A stretch of 64,000 nucleotides of DNA from Cricetomys ansorgei (GCA_026225945.1 JAMJFZ010001133.1:17513501-17577500), one strand, 5' to 3'. Shown: positions 1-12,956, counted from the stretch's first letter. Program-made: numbers and translations. Notes: generated from the letters alone by a model not told the origin.

Positions 1-110
1 ACATATATATGTATGTATGTACTTACATATGTATATATATACATATATACGTGTGTGTGCGTGTGTGTGTATGTATGCGCGCACACATGCATGTGCCTGC
101 ATGTACCACA
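1..110. repeat. TA/TATG/TG simple repeat
   Basis: Alternating purine-pyrimidine tract (ATATAT, TATGTATG, GTGTGTG, GCGCGCACAC). Confidence 0.9.
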
Positions 111-129
111 GCATACATAAGTACTGAAA

Positions 130-388
130 CATGAGGACACCGGGTGTTGATGACTGCATTTTACCCTGTGGAGACTGCCATTCTTTGCTGGTCACATGCA
201 TTGTTGCTAATGTGAATGCCAGGCTAGCTGCCCATAAACTTGCAGGACTTTCCTGTCTCTGCCTCCCATCTCCCCACAGGGGCACTGTAACTTCAGATGA
301 CAAGGAAGTATCCAGTGGCATCTGGTTTTACACGGGTTCTGGGGATTTGAACTCAGGTGTTTCTCTCACTGAACCCTCACCACAGACC
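130..388 (-). repeat. tRNA-derived rodent SINE relic (B2/B3/B4-RSINE group), antisense
   Basis: Matches the antisense form of a common rodent SINE: GAGGACACCGGGTGTTGATG near the start and GGTTCTGGGGATTTGAACTC (antisense B-box) near the end. It follows a TA/TG-rich simple repeat at 1-125. Confidence 0.6.
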
Positions 389-698
389 CGGTGAAATTTC
401 TTTTGTGGCCCAGACAACTCTGAGGCAAAGAATTCCATAAGTTTAACATATGTGAGTACAAGAACAGACCCTGGGCTCTGCCTCCCTGCCAGCTCCACAC
501 CAGGAGGTAAGAAGGCTTTGAGGGCTGCTGAGAAGTAGGCTGTGACATCCTGAGAGAAACGAGGTTTATAATCTGCTAGTGCAGCTCACATACAGGCCAT
601 TGTCTCCCAGTTTTAAACTCACAGTCTGTTCCCACCCAGGGCCCAAGCGCCATCTGGTCCTCTTCTTTACATGGAGTTGGGAGGGCTTCCCCACTCAC

Positions 699-761
699 CT
701 GTGTGTAGTCTTCAGACACCAGAATGAATCCATTATTGTCTATGAGGTAGCAGTTCACAGT
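699..761 (-). CDS. Cacna2d3: Cacna2d3 internal exon, 63 nt (third of three in window)
   Basis: The minus strand reads TTTTCTAG acceptor, then 21 complete codons, then CAG|GTGAGT donor. The product begins Thr-Val and continues NCYLIDNNGFILVSEDYTQ, which I recognise as alpha-2/delta-3. The GFILVSED segment has the look of the Cache-like extracellular fold shared by alpha-2/delta proteins. An in-frame TAG lies immediately upstream (inside the acceptor), so the exon cannot extend further 5'. Phase is 0 at both ends, so skipping it would keep the reading frame. The preceding exon is at 8884-8928, giving an intron of 8122 bp between them. No residue differs from what I remember of the human protein in this stretch. 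The alternative of a pseudogene is unlikely because both splice sites are intact. Confidence 0.95.
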
Positions 762-3097
762 CTAGAAAATCAGAGCGCACACTTCACCTTCAGGCCTCAG
801 ACTGCTTTTACACAGAATCACACAGAATCACATATTTCCAACCTCAGAGAAACCTCCCTTCCCCACTTTTGTGGGGGAGGGGAGCTGAATTCCAGGAATT
901 GAAAATACTTGCTGGCTCTGTGAGTTAAGGTCATGGTTAAATTAACCCCAGGGTTGACTCTGCAAAAATAAGGAAGTTGAAATAAGGAAACAAACTGGAG
1001 AACTGACCTTGGAAGACCTGGATTGGGATACAATGGATACGCACAGAAAACGAAGAATTAAAGTTTGTCTTCTGCTTTCTATCTACAGGACCTGAGTATT
1101 TCCCAGGAAGAAAGTGTTTGGGGGCCTTTGGCTTTTATTCGCAGAGGCTTCAGTGCAGGCCATTTGGAAATCCAAATGCCAGCACAATGTCATTACTCTA
1201 ATGATGTATTAATGAAAACACCGTGTCAGCTAGGGGACCATCAGGGGACCAGGTAATGCTTTTTAATTTGTTCGTGGACTGAGGCATGGGGGAAGGAGCA
1301 GCCTTCTGTAAAAGGGGCCCCTCAGGCCTCCTAAAGGTTTTCAAACTGTGTTTTTAATTGGGAGCTGGATGTGGGGGCAGGGCCACTAGCTTTTGGTAGC
1401 TCAGACTTATAAATTGTGGGGAGCAAGGTAAGGCAAACAAACCTCTGCTTCCCCCCACGCTCCTTTAATCTCCCATGAATGGCTTGCTACAGGCGAAGTT
1501 TTAATTACAGTGCTGTGGAGTTTAAACTTAAGGCTTAATTCCGTCCTTGATGTAACTTAGTTTCTATTTATTGCAGCTTTACATACCGACGGCAACGTTT
1601 AATTTGTAACATATCTTTACCCTGAGCTAAATTCCACTTAGCTCCAGGCCACCACAGGGCCGATGTTTGCTGCGACATTGGCCTAGGCACAGGGTTGGTT
1701 TTTGTCAGGCACAAAAGAGCAGCACTGAAGAGGTCAGAAAGACCTGGCTTCTGTTTCTAGCCATGGGCTGGCCAGTGCTGGGGACTGGATAGGCCAGGAG
1801 AGTACAGCTAGAGCTCTTTACAGCAGCCCTGGATGTGTAGAGGTGGGGCAGAGCTTGGCTTCCATTATCCAAGGGGTCAGATGGACACATCTGACCTTGT
1901 TCACATTCTGTCGTCAGAAGCTCTTGGCCTCGGGGACACTGCCACCATCTTGCCGGGAGTCACAATCAGCTCTATGTCTGCTAGGGAGACAGCGTCCGAG
2001 AAGCAGTCTCATAAAGCTGTGCTTCTGCTTTGGTAGCCGCAAGCTTTACATAGATTTATTTTGAAATGTAGTCGGAATTTGGTTTAAACGGAGACAATTA
2101 CAAACTCAGTTCGCATAGTACCTGAGCTACGGTTCCGTGTTGTGGTCAGTGGCTGTGCTTTTACGTGCCGGTTGTTGTAGGAGGTTGTTTTGAACATCAG
2201 CGCTGGGATTACACTGGATGGCTGTGCATGCCACCTTGGTTAATGCTGGGTCGCACAGGGAGAGCCTTGCTGGCTCTAATGTCATGATGTTCATTTTGCA
2301 GCGACAGATATCCCCAGAGTACTCAGTCCGTGCCATTCGGTTAGTGCATGTGTGCTGAGTATGGAGTGCATTCCATCCTCATTGATTGATCAGCCTTTTC
2401 TTCCCAGTTGCACTGGGAGTCCAATGTTCCTGCGGTCTCTGCCTCCATTTTCTACTTAGATAACTAACTTCTACCCAAACATCACTGGTCCACATCTCTG
2501 TGTGATATCATAAATGCTGGCCGACACGATACGGAGGACAAGGACATTTTTTTAAACAGAAATCAGCTGGAAGTCTTTAGAGAGGAGCAATGAAGTCCGC
2601 AGGAGTAAGGATGGAGGAAAAGCCCAATCTCACGGAATCCACTGGCGTATTAGAACAGGTCAGGGGGGCAAATATCACTGCAGAGGAGGCACGGAAAATG
2701 CTTCCAAAGAAATTTGTTTCCAGAGAAGGGGACCAAGCGAGACCCTACTACCACATTGGCCCCATTCCCCACTTAATTTGCTTCTTTGAGAAACAGAATT
2801 GCAACTGTACGCAAATTTTAAAAATAAATGTATTTCCACAATTTTTCCTCAGAACAAAGATGCAATGAAACTTGTTGTTGTCAGACAGAAACATCTGGCC
2901 CTTGTCAGTGGTCCTGCCTTCTGTGGTCCTCACAGTGGCCAGCGCTGTCCGGGAGGAAGTGGGACACAAGGACACAAGCACCTGTGACATGTGACAGGAC
3001 CCTCCCAAAGCCCTGCTCTCTTCTGGGGTGGACAGAACAGAGGGAGTGGTTCACATCTGAGGTGCAGACTGTCTCTTAATTTAGTGTCTGTGGTATG

Positions 3098-3350
3098 AGG
3101 GCACATGTGTATGGAGCATGCACACATGTGCACTGAGGCCAGAGGAAGATACTGCTTTCTGCCTTGAAGCAGGCCTCTCACTGAATCAGAAGCTCGCCTT
3201 GTTGTCTAGGCTGGTTGGCTGGGGAGCTCCGGGCATCAGCCTATCTCCAACACGGCCCCATGTTTGGCTTCTGACATAGGTGCCGGGATTTGAACTCAGA
3301 TCTTCAGACTTGCACAGTGAACTTTCTTACCCACTGAGTCATTCCCCCAG
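3098..3350 (-). repeat. tRNA-derived rodent SINE relic, antisense
   Basis: Contains CTGAGGCCAGAGGAAGATAC, then GTGCCGGGATTTGAACTCAG and ACCCACTGAGTCATTCCCCC, the antisense B-box and A-box end of B2/B3-related SINEs. Confidence 0.75.
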
Positions 3351-4583
3351 TTCCCTACACTATAAAAGTTTCATTTTGCAAAAAAAACCAAGCTACAAAG
3401 CGAGGCATGGTAATCCTTGGCCGACGTATCATGGCTGCCACAGGAAGAGCTTTTTATAAAATACAGCTGTAAAGAGAAGGAGGAGGTGAGATGACAAAGT
3501 GGTGGGAGAAGAGGAAAAGGAGGGATGGGAAGAGGAAAGGCAAACTGGCCTCACACAGGTCTTCCTTTTCAGACGGCCTGCAGCCCGCACTTGGAATGAG
3601 AGAGTTCCGGGCCAGGTGTGGCCCTGGAACAGCTGGGACAAAATTCGCCAACCGCCAGGTCGGGCTGTTCCTGCCACACAGCTTTACGAAAAGGGAACTT
3701 TCCCTAGCTTTATCTCTTCAGGTCACTCCCCCTACAGGAGCCATGGTGTCCTGGAAGAGGTCTGCACGCCACCGTGTCTTTGCACGAAGGCTTGGAAAAA
3801 TCAGGAGCTTCACGTTCTGAGACACAATTAAGTACTCCACAGCCATCTTGGGCATTGCAGGATGAAGCAGATCTTAAAATGAGGAGATAGGAAAAGTGAG
3901 AGGCAGAAATAAGGTTTTTTGTTTGTTTGTTGTTAGTTTTTTAAATTTGTCTACAATGATGTGTTGATTCAGTATGACTCAGAGAATGTGATTCAGGTTC
4001 ATCCAGCTTTTACATGGAAACCGAGGTGTCAGAACTCAGGAGCTGAGAACGGGAAGGAAAGGGCGACGGGGAGTGAGCAGGCATAGAGCCAATTCCAGCA
4101 TTAACTGGAAGGCACTATCAGCCTGGGGCCGAGATACTAGCTTTGGAGCCAGAGGCTCCAACTGTTGCTATCAGTGTGACCTCGAACAATGTCTGGGTGT
4201 TCTAGGAAGTGGTAAGGCAGCTACTCCAATTCCACAGGGCAGTGAGAAGGCCTGATGGGACAGATGCCCATGTGAATGAAGGCTGAGCACCTTGGCTGGT
4301 GCTGAGCAAGAACGTATAATCTTAAAGAATGTATAGCATCCTCCCACCGGTGAATACTGGTCACCCTACCATGTATCCTCTTCGGAGCAGCCTCATGTCA
4401 CAATGCTCCAGTTTCTCAGACAGAGACGTGTGACACAGTTCCTAGCAGGAGGTCCCAGGGACGGTGGCGGAGCTTTGTGCTGTTTGTTCTGAGAGAACGC
4501 CTTTCTGTGTTTGACTGGTGGAACTCACTGAAGAGCTCCGCACTGTGCAGCATTGCACATTTGATGTTTATGCTTGTGTGTAT

Positions 4584-4679
4584 GAAAGAGAGAGTGGGAG
4601 AGAGAGGGAAGGGTGAATAGAGGGAGAGGGAGAGAGAGACAGACAGACAGACAGAGACAGAGAGAGACAGAGACAGAGG
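4584..4679. repeat. Purine-rich (GA)n/(GACA)n simple repeat
   Basis: Runs of GAGAGA and GACAGACAGACAG. The Ser/Leu-rich frames on the other strand here are products of this repeat. Confidence 0.9.
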
Positions 4680-4877
4680 ATGAGAGGGATCTTGCATCCC
4701 AGGGTAAGGCCTGGATTTCTGAGTCTCTGGCACACAGAAACGCCACTCCTCACTACCTTTCCCCAGGTCTCCCCACCAGATCCTTAGTGTGTCCCCGTGA
4801 AGCAGACTGTCCTTGCCTTCCCCCTCACTTTCTGTGTCTTCTTATTAAAGGTCATCTATCATCAAATCACCAAATTT

Positions 4878-5192
4878 GGGGCTGTGGAGAAGGCTCAGTG
4901 ATTAAAGTGTTTGCTTTACATGCATGAAAGAGGGGGCTTCAGATCCACAGAACGCACGTACTCTGGATAGGCATGGAAGCTCTTTTATAATTCCAGCCTC
5001 AGAAGGCAGAGACGGCGATCCCCAGAGGAAGCTGGTTAGGGAGACTATCCACATCAGTGAGCCCTAAGTTTGGTTGACAGACCCCGCTTCAGTGAACCCA
5101 ACAGAAGACTGATCCAAAGCAATCCCTGCCATCAACCTGGGTCTTCAGTGCACATGCTCGTGCACACGCATGAAAAAAGAGGTGAAAATACA
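4878..5192 (+). repeat. B4-like SINE
   Basis: Starts GGGGCTGTGGAGAAGGCTCA (tRNA-like A-box), continues into B1-like sequence (TTATAATTCCAGCCTCAGAA) and ends with GTGCACACGCATG, the usual rodent B4 arrangement. Confidence 0.7.
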
Positions 5193-8100
5193 ATATTTGA
5201 AATCATTGCTTGCAAAGGAGTAACTCCAGAGAGTCATGACCGGTAGGAGTCACCTCATGTGTCCCTCCTCATGCTAGCTATTAAGTGAACCTCTGACCTA
5301 CCCACTCAGGAGCCTGGAGTTTTCCAGATATGGAGGTATCCAGTTGCTTGGATGGAGCCCTGTTTAGCTCTGTTGTCACTGAAGGCATCTTTCATATGCC
5401 AGAAGAAATGCCTACTAAGATTCCAAAAGCCTCAGTGATTCACAGGCCACAACAATCTCTGTCTCTTTGGAAGGAGTACAGAGCTACGTTTATCATGAAG
5501 ATTTTGATCTTTCACAGGACAGCTGTTGGCCTTCCTCTGTCTTTGCAAAATACTGGTGTTGTCAGTAGGTGAGGAGATGGACGAACAGGTGAATGGGCAA
5601 AAAGTGGTTGTGCCGCTGGGCCATACGGAAACAGGAGGTGAGCATGGCCTCTCAATCCTCAGTGCCTCCTTTGTCCCCGTGGTGCTCTTGCAGGAGTGTT
5701 GTCTGCCTGTAAGTCCGCTCTCATGCCTCGGGTATTGCTTTCAATGTGCTGTCTTTCTCCATCTTAGGTTCATTTGGATGTTGCCTACTGAGAGATGTAG
5801 TCTCTGACCAATGCGCATAAGCTTTTTCCAGCATATTTGCCAACTGGTACAAAAGCGTATGTTTCTCTCCTGCTACCCAGTAAGTGCCACGAAGAGTCTT
5901 CCAACTCTGTCCTCTGAGGTCAGCCAGGCACTGACTGCCAAGAAGGATTCAGTCAATACATCATGAAGGAATGCGTGAGTGCCTCCATGGTTCTTCCAGA
6001 GGCTCTGAAGCCAACAGTTACCCTGGGTGGAATGGAACTCCTTACAACTCTTCCTTCATCCCCATGATTGGGTCCCGCCAATCACGTGCTTCCAGCTCTT
6101 ACCGGTAGACTAAAGATGTTCTCCTACAAGACGGAAATGTCTGCCCACATACTCCAACCAGCCTCACAACACACACTTGCTGGGACCCAGAGTGTGCAGA
6201 TGAGGAGTCGAAAGAGTTACGGGTGCCCTCGGCTAGGGTGTGTCTGAGCACTCTAAGAAAGGGAACCGTTCTCAGTGCCGTGCCATGGGCAGAGGCATGG
6301 CTTATGGATGAACCCCGAAACTGATTTAATAGGGGACTTGACGACATGGGGGCAGCTAGGGAGGAGAGAGGACATGAGACAGCACCATAGGCCTAATTAA
6401 AAGTTATTAAGAGCGACACACGGCAGGAGTCTGCTGAAAAGAATGATACTGGGTCTATGTGGGAAGGCAGAGCTGGATCTCCCATTTAAAACAATGTCAA
6501 CTGGTTGTCTGGAGCCAAAACCTGATAGTCAAAAGTAAAATGGATGGAAATTTCAAAGTGTGTACTGGGGCATGAGCATCAAGTCCAATTTAAAAAAAAT
6601 AAAATAAAAGGACCGATTGATTTAAGGCTTACTTTTCAAAGTGTGCGATGGTGTAGGACATAGGCACAAGAGAGGGATCATGGTTCTAAAGAGGGCACTG
6701 TGACCTGAGCTCATTCTGCTTTGGTGTATGTCCCATTGCCACCTGGGGCTTCAGGCCCAGGGGAGCCAATACTCTCTGGGAAGAACAGTTTGGTGCATGT
6801 AGTAGTAGCAGTAACCACTAGCAGTAGTGAGTGTGTGCCTTTTCTAGGAGACATGACAAGAGTTTTTTTTGAATTTTTTTCCATGCATTCTTTACTGTGA
6901 CTCTGCATATTTCCACACCCGTTGTGTGATTGAAGAAACACGGCAAAGAAAGGTATAGAAGATTGTCCAAGGTCACATTACTACCTACTACCTACTACCA
7001 TGGCTTGTGCCTTTAACATCATGCTGCACCACCACATCACCAGTTAAGGAACAACCAGCAGCCTGGACATTTCCAAGCCCAGGTGGAGATCTGTCTTCTG
7101 TCTCTGTGTGGGGATACAACCCCCAGGTGGTGTGAGTTGTAGGAAAAAACAGTACCTCTTGCTTTCATAAAATTGTGTAAACAACTATGCACATGCGTAG
7201 CCAACCATTTATTCATCTAACCAAATTCCAAACTACCATCCTTCCTTCCAGCCAACTAGCCAACCAACCACTCTCTGTTGTTTTACCGTAGCTTGGATTT
7301 GTAGCAGCAGTACCCACTGTAGTCTGTGACACACCCTTTGGTGCATCTGAACACTCCGGAGAGGCAAGGGGATGGAGTTCGATCCAACATCTCTTACTAA
7401 CACATGCTGATGTATCTGAAAGCCACAGGGGACATCTAAGCTCCTGTGGCTACCCTTTGAAAGTTATCTCCAAGCTTCTTGAAAAGGGTGTTGATCCTTC
7501 CTTGGGGAGAATTATTTTTGTCTGATGATCAGAAAGTTGGGCTTCTGCTGAAAACATGATGGATTGGCTTTGGCTCTGCAGATATGGCAACTCATACAAT
7601 GACAGTGTTTTGATAATTTTTCTTTGAAGCTGGCAGCTACATCACTGGGGACCACACTTTTTTTAAATTTTTTTTTTTAGCTCTAAGTCCATCCTGGACT
7701 TACTTTTATATTTATGTTCTTGCTTTCCATTTGCTTACCCTTAAAAACTCTACTCCTAACCTATGTTTTCTGGGCTGAAATTATGTTTTCTAACTGTTCC
7801 TGAAATCTTTTTGGTAACCAGGATTGTAAATATCTGATTATAAAGTTCAGTTGATGAATTGACTGATGTTTAGCTAAAGCAGGAAGAGGGAGAGGCAACC
7901 TGAGCAGAAATAGAAAGGCTGCCATGATTCTGCTTGCTTTAAAGCACGGGGCGGAGGGATGCCGTGCTGGCTGTGATAAAAACTAAGTCCAATGGACAGG
8001 CTGAAGATAGTGACATTAATTTCTTCCATTGTTGACCTGAGGGATTCAAATTCCTCCCTCTAAAGGAAGGAGAGGGAAAAGGGAAAAAAAGAGAAACATC

Positions 8101-8308
8101 TTAGGTAGAAATAGCTATGTTAGAATGAAAAATTGAGTTTCAATGTTTTGGTTTTTTTTTTTGTTTTTTGTTTTTTTTCAGATTTGCAGCTTGCTAATTA
8201 TGTGAAATGAACCAAGCCACTGATTTATCTCATTCTTGGTTTTCTTTTCCTTTCTTTCCTTCCATTCCAGTATAAACACCCAACCCTGCCCTTTCTTTCT
8301 GCCTTTCT

Positions 8309-8439
8309 GCCAGGGTCTTGCTTCTATGGGTTCTGGCTGGCAGGAAACTTTCTATGTTCACCAGGCTGGCCTTGAACTTAAGATATCCCTCCTGCCTGCT
8401 GCCACCTCTTGGAGGGATTTTGGAGGTTACAGCCACACG
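8309..8439 (-). repeat. B1 SINE relic, antisense
   Basis: CACCAGGCTGGCCTTGAACT followed by CCTGCCTGCTGCCACC and a diverged 7SL-type end. Its flank lies only about 450 bp from the 45-nt Cacna2d3 exon. Confidence 0.7.
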
Positions 8440-8883
8440 CTGCCTTTGCCTGCTTCATCTTTGATTTTCTTACCTGTAAATGGAGCCAATAGTTCCTACC
8501 TTTTTCACATAGTGTTCTGACAGCAGGAAAGAGATGAGGCATGGAGGCATGAGACAAAGCTTTGGGAACTCTAACTGATCTTTAAATGAAAGTAATGTAT
8601 ATTACCTCCTGTAAGCAAAACACCAATATTCTAACACCGCAGTCCAAGAAAATCTAAAGCATATTTCTCTAGCTCTCAGAAGCAAATTATTTGATTGGGG
8701 TGAATGGGGAACAAAACATGTTCCCTCTCTCCCTCTCTCTCTCCTCTCCTCTTCCCCTCTCTCTGGAGGATGGCCCAGAGTGATGCGTCAGACCTGGCTC
8801 TATCCACAGCAGCATTCCTTCTGTCAAAATGCACCATGCAACACTTCCCTTTGGCCAAAAACAAGACCATGAGGCCACCTTAC

Positions 8884-8928
8884 CTCATCATCGCAGCTTA
8901 TGGAACATTTGCCATCCAGGGAGGCACA
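8884..8928 (-). CDS. Cacna2d3: Cacna2d3 internal micro-scale exon, 45 nt (second of three)
   Basis: The minus strand reads CTTCCCCCACAG acceptor, 15 codons, then GAG|GTAAGG donor. The translation CASLDGKCSISCDDE matches alpha-2/delta-3. The exon joins directly to the 56-nt exon upstream (ends ...TASRQ) and the 63-nt exon downstream (starts TVNCYL). It carries three cysteines in 15 residues, likely used in extracellular disulfides. Phase is 0 at both ends, so it could act as an in-frame cassette. It is too short to be found by ORF length and was located by matching the expected peptide and then checking splice sites. Confidence 0.95.
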
Positions 8929-10036
8929 CTGTGGGGGAAGGAAGCAGGGGGACCATGTTACTGGATCATCCCAGCATTTGCTGCAGCTGTAACTTAGCTA
9001 CGGAGGTCAGGGCCTGTGATGCAAGTACCAGGTTTCATCCAGAGGGAACGCTCCAAGATGAGACTGGGCTGTGCTCCCTAGAGTCCATATGAATTCAGAA
9101 TCACAGTATAAAAGAGAGAATGTGGGGAGGGCTGGCTCCTGCCCACCCATCTTAATTTATGTTGTCATTCAACACTGATGATATCTCTTAAAGATGTCAG
9201 ATCTTTTTGGTAACAAAAGATATAATTATGTCATTATTTAATTTAAAACTATTTCTCAATGACTTTAAAAGGAAACTCCTGTTTATGCTCTTAGTTTATA
9301 GTTTCCTATAATATCATAATTTAAGAAGTGATGAACTCCTCTGTGCCCATCCCTGGATAGGTCTCTAGGCCGATGCCATAGCTTCACTATTGCCAAGAGT
9401 GCACATTAAACACGGAAGTGCTGGTTTGCCTTTTGTGTGCAGATCTCATTTGCACTAGAAATACACTTCTAATGTTTAGGGCTGGGAAGATGGGAACATT
9501 ATAGTGACTGTCATTTCTGTTGGATACTGGACAGATGCCACTGGGATGTATTAGTTTAGAGAGCACAGCAAAGAGAAGAATGTCCTGGATTTCCAAGGTG
9601 CAATAGCCCCTTGGAATCCTCTGGCCAGAAATGCAGACATGTACTTTGACAAAGCTGGTCACATGATGGCCTTCTATCATGCACTAAGAAGAAGTATAAA
9701 TAGCTAGCTGGACATCACAATGTGAGTAGAAGAAAGTCTCCGTGGAAATAACAAAAGGCTCCGATGTTAAGAGAGACACTCCTTTTGTAAAGTCACTCTC
9801 TTGATCCCATAATTCAAACAGTTCCTAGGAGCAAATCCCCTGCTTTGCCCAGCATGTGGTGTCTAACATGCTGACAGCCTGTGCTTTACAGTGAAATGAA
9901 TGGTGATCGGAGGAGCTGGCAATCCGCTTGACAAACACTCATTGGCAATCAGGCACTGTTTGCCCCAGCTACCCATACGGGGACACCTGTGTGATAGCAC
10001 TGCGGCTAGCGCCTCAAGATGCAGATTAGAACTCAC

Positions 10037-10092
10037 CTGTCTGCTGGCAGTCCAGAACTTCCTTTGGAAGAATTCAAGTTTCATCTGAATGC
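10037..10092 (-). CDS. Cacna2d3: Cacna2d3 internal exon, 56 nt (first of three)
   Basis: The minus strand reads CCCAGCTGTAG acceptor, then GC completing a Gly codon begun in the previous exon, then 18 codons ending CAG|GTGAGT. The product IQMKLEFFQRKFWTASRQ is a well-recognised stretch of alpha-2/delta-3. The exon starts in phase 1 and ends in phase 0. Unlike the two exons that follow, it cannot be skipped without a frameshift. The intron to the next exon is 1108 bp (8929-10036) and shows nothing else recognisable. Confidence 0.95.
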
Positions 10093-11287
10093 CTACAGCT
10101 GGGACAGATTATAAACAAAACAAAGCATCAGAGATCCCTTTACACAACTATTTTGGATTGTCATTGGAAATTACCCATCACGGCAAGATGCTGAGATGAG
10201 CATAGCAGGGAAAAACTAACAGTGAACCGTACGCCTACAACCTTACAGCTATGACCTTTCTTCTTGCGCATAAGGGTCCCTGCACTCAGAACTCACTCAC
10301 AAGTGGAACTCAGTGTAGATACTCCTTAGAGTGCTATTACATCTGCACACTTTTCTAAATTTCACGTATTTGTAGCACCAACATGAGCTGACCTTTGTCA
10401 TAAAAATATCTAGAAACTAAATATCTCTTCAGTTCCTTTTTCAACGATTACTTCCAGAACTCAATCTATTCTGCATTTTTTTTTTGTTTTGTTTTTGTGA
10501 TACAACATCCAAACAGCAGTAGTCTTGAGGCTGATATTTGCAAGGGAGTCTGATACGACTTGACTTCACTGGCCCCCTAGTGTCGACAGCCCAATGCTCT
10601 TCTTTCCCCCAGGAGATGGAGGAATGGTCATATAGTTCTGTGCATTTGCAGATACCTTTCAAATGCAGCAGTAAGGGCTGGCTGTAGTGACAGATACCAA
10701 AAGGAGAGACACTTTAGGCAGTGGCATTTGATGGAACCTTAGAACTAGCACATGAACAGACCCATCACATTTCACCCCAGGGAGCCACATCAGTGTAACT
10801 CAGAAAGCAAAATGATCAGGGCCCAAATCTCATCAGATGGTGGTAACACTTTACAGAAATTCAAAGAATGAGTCGGCTGGATTGGTGGGGAGGGTGGCAT
10901 GGACCCTGGTACAGTTCTGCACACTGGCCTGGTGTGCATGGTCTTTCCAGGGTTTGCCATGATGTCTGCACACTGACTGTGTGCTGTTCCTCTTTCCTTC
11001 AACACCAATGGTAACTTCAACCTAAATAATAACAGTACTAAAAGAAACCACAAATGATAAAAGCGGTAAAAACAACAATCTCATGGCGATACATATAATT
11101 AGAATTGCAGAGAAAGATGAAGACTGTAAGTAAATCATTGTTCACTGTTGGTTCTGACAAAATGGAACCCCCTGGAGAGCTCTAAGATAGAGCACTGATA
11201 CCAGGGTATCTCCCTCTTCTCAGACAAGTTTATGTAGCTCAGACTTTCTGGAGGTGTGGGTGGAGGCATACTTTTTTAAAAGGCGAT

Positions 11288-11438
11288 TTTTTTTTTTCTT
11301 GAGACAGGGTTTCTCTTTTGTAACTCTGACTGTCCTGGATCTCACTATGTAGACCAGGCTGGCCTCAAAGTCACAGAGATCTGCCTGTCTCTGCTTCCCA
11401 ACTGCTGGGATTAAGGTGTGTACCTCCATCACCCCGCA
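11288..11438 (-). repeat. B1 SINE, antisense
   Basis: T-run, then TTGAGACAGGGTTTCTCTT, GTAGACCAGGCTGGCCTCAA and GCTGGGATTAAGGTGTG, a fairly intact antisense B1. Confidence 0.92.
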
Positions 11439-11604
11439 TAAAGGCAATTTTTAAAATAAGGGACATCTGCTCTGTAGTCTTTAACACATTGGCTCTACAG
11501 ATCTACAATGGATGGTGTGGGGCACCTGGTCAGAATACAAGTTGAATTGATCATCCCAGCCTGAAGGAAACTGATCTTGGAGTCTGGGGGACATCTGTAG
11601 CATT

Positions 11605-11641
11605 TCAAAACAAAACAAACCAAACCAAACCAACAAACAAA
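11605..11641. repeat. (CAAAC/CCAAA)n simple repeat
   Basis: AACAAACCAAACCAAACCAA tract. Confidence 0.8.
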
Positions 11642-12956
11642 CCTGTCGTTCAAAATGCCCACCAGGAAAAACCAGGGTGCATACAAACATGCAGCTGAGG
11701 TTTGCTCAGGTACACCAGGAGCTGAGGGCTGTACCCTGTACTTCAGAAAGGCTTGGGACATGTACTTGTGGTTTTACTAAAGTCAGCCAAGACCTGACAG
11801 CAACGATGTCAGAGGAGAGGGCCTCAAAACGACAGCTGGAGACTGGTATCTAGAAGGAGCAAGCAGAGTTCCTGTCTTCTACTTTCTGGTTCCCAGCCTC
11901 CCTCCCTGGCACTGAGTAATTCTGATGCCATCTCTTTAAGCCAAGGTCAAGATCACAGCAAGAAAGTCCTACAGGATGAAAACACAAGAGTTCCTGGAAC
12001 AGTCACTCCGCAGTGAACACCCCATGTTGTCTTATCTACCTGCCACCTTTGTGTTCACCCAACACTTTCCTGTGTCCTTTCTAAGCACCCTCCCATCCTC
12101 TGGCAGGACCCCTTATTCACCTCTCTAATGAATCTAGCAGCTCCCTCCAGGGTGTTTATCCATCCCACATACTTGTAGTCTGCTATCATCTGCCTCTATT
12201 GGTCCTGTTCCCCAGCTCCTCGAGGCACTTTAATCTTTCTTCATGAGTCAGTTCCTCTGTCCCATTAATCACACAGGCAGGCCGACTTTCTCTGATCTCC
12301 CTCCAATGAGCTACATCCTTGCCCTAGGCCTGATGCCCTAACCAAGATACTACTTCCCTGGCTCCCTCTCCTCTGGGCCATGTGGCTGCTGTCTGGGGTT
12401 CCTAGGATCCTGATGGGAACTTGTCTGCTCAGTTCCACCTGGCTACGTATCTGTTGCCTGCCCTCATGCCTCCTCCAGCAGCATAGCCCTGGCTTCCTGT
12501 CTCATATTTGGACTTTTGGGGTTTCCACGTAGACTTTCCCATATTTCTCTATGATTCAGAGACTCAATTACATTGGGGGTTGAGTTAATGATGGTTTGTT
12601 TTCTGGCTTTCACTTTGCTAAGATCTCTGGGACCATGCACCCTATCAACATCCAGCTGAGACACAGCTGTATGGTAAGGGCTACACTACAGGCAGAAACA
12701 AAGAAGTCTAGGATACGAGGTCGGCCAAGTGCTTTGTGTATGTTATGGCAAGGGATCTAACTCAGGGAAAAATAGGAATCAAGAGGAAACAGGGATCTAA
12801 GTGGAGAGAAGAGCATGGACAAAGGTAGGAAGCCTCTAAGATCACAGGGCTCTGAGGATTGAGAAGAGTGGGCACAGGGACCTGGGTGTGCAGGCTGAGG
12901 TCAAATGATAAAAGGTTTTAAGTTAACACTTAAGGCATATGAAGACTTTCCCATAG

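Larger units (their letters stand above)
762..8883 (-). other. Cacna2d3: Cacna2d3 intron, 8.1 kb
   Basis: Non-coding stretch between the 45-nt and 63-nt Cacna2d3 exons. It holds antisense tRNA-type SINE at 3098-3350, purine-rich simple repeat at 4584-4679, a B4-like SINE at 4878-5192, a B1 relic at 8309-8439, a (CT)n run near 8724-8765 and a possible MIR tail near 6940-7035. A repeat-free AT-rich block at 1380-1660 looks conserved (see findings). Open frames here (for example 109 and 110 codons at 3491-3831 and the 105-codon frame antisense to the simple repeat at 4416-4733) have no recognisable protein features. Confidence 0.85.

Noticed and set aside
4416..4753. Ser/Leu-rich frames that look like signal or membrane peptides
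   Set aside because: Produced by the GA/GACA simple repeat on the opposite strand.
9698..9712. TATA-like box (AGTATAAATAGCTAGC)
   Set aside because: Lies within a Cacna2d3 intron with no exon, CpG enrichment or ORF downstream on the plus strand; a chance match in AT-rich DNA.
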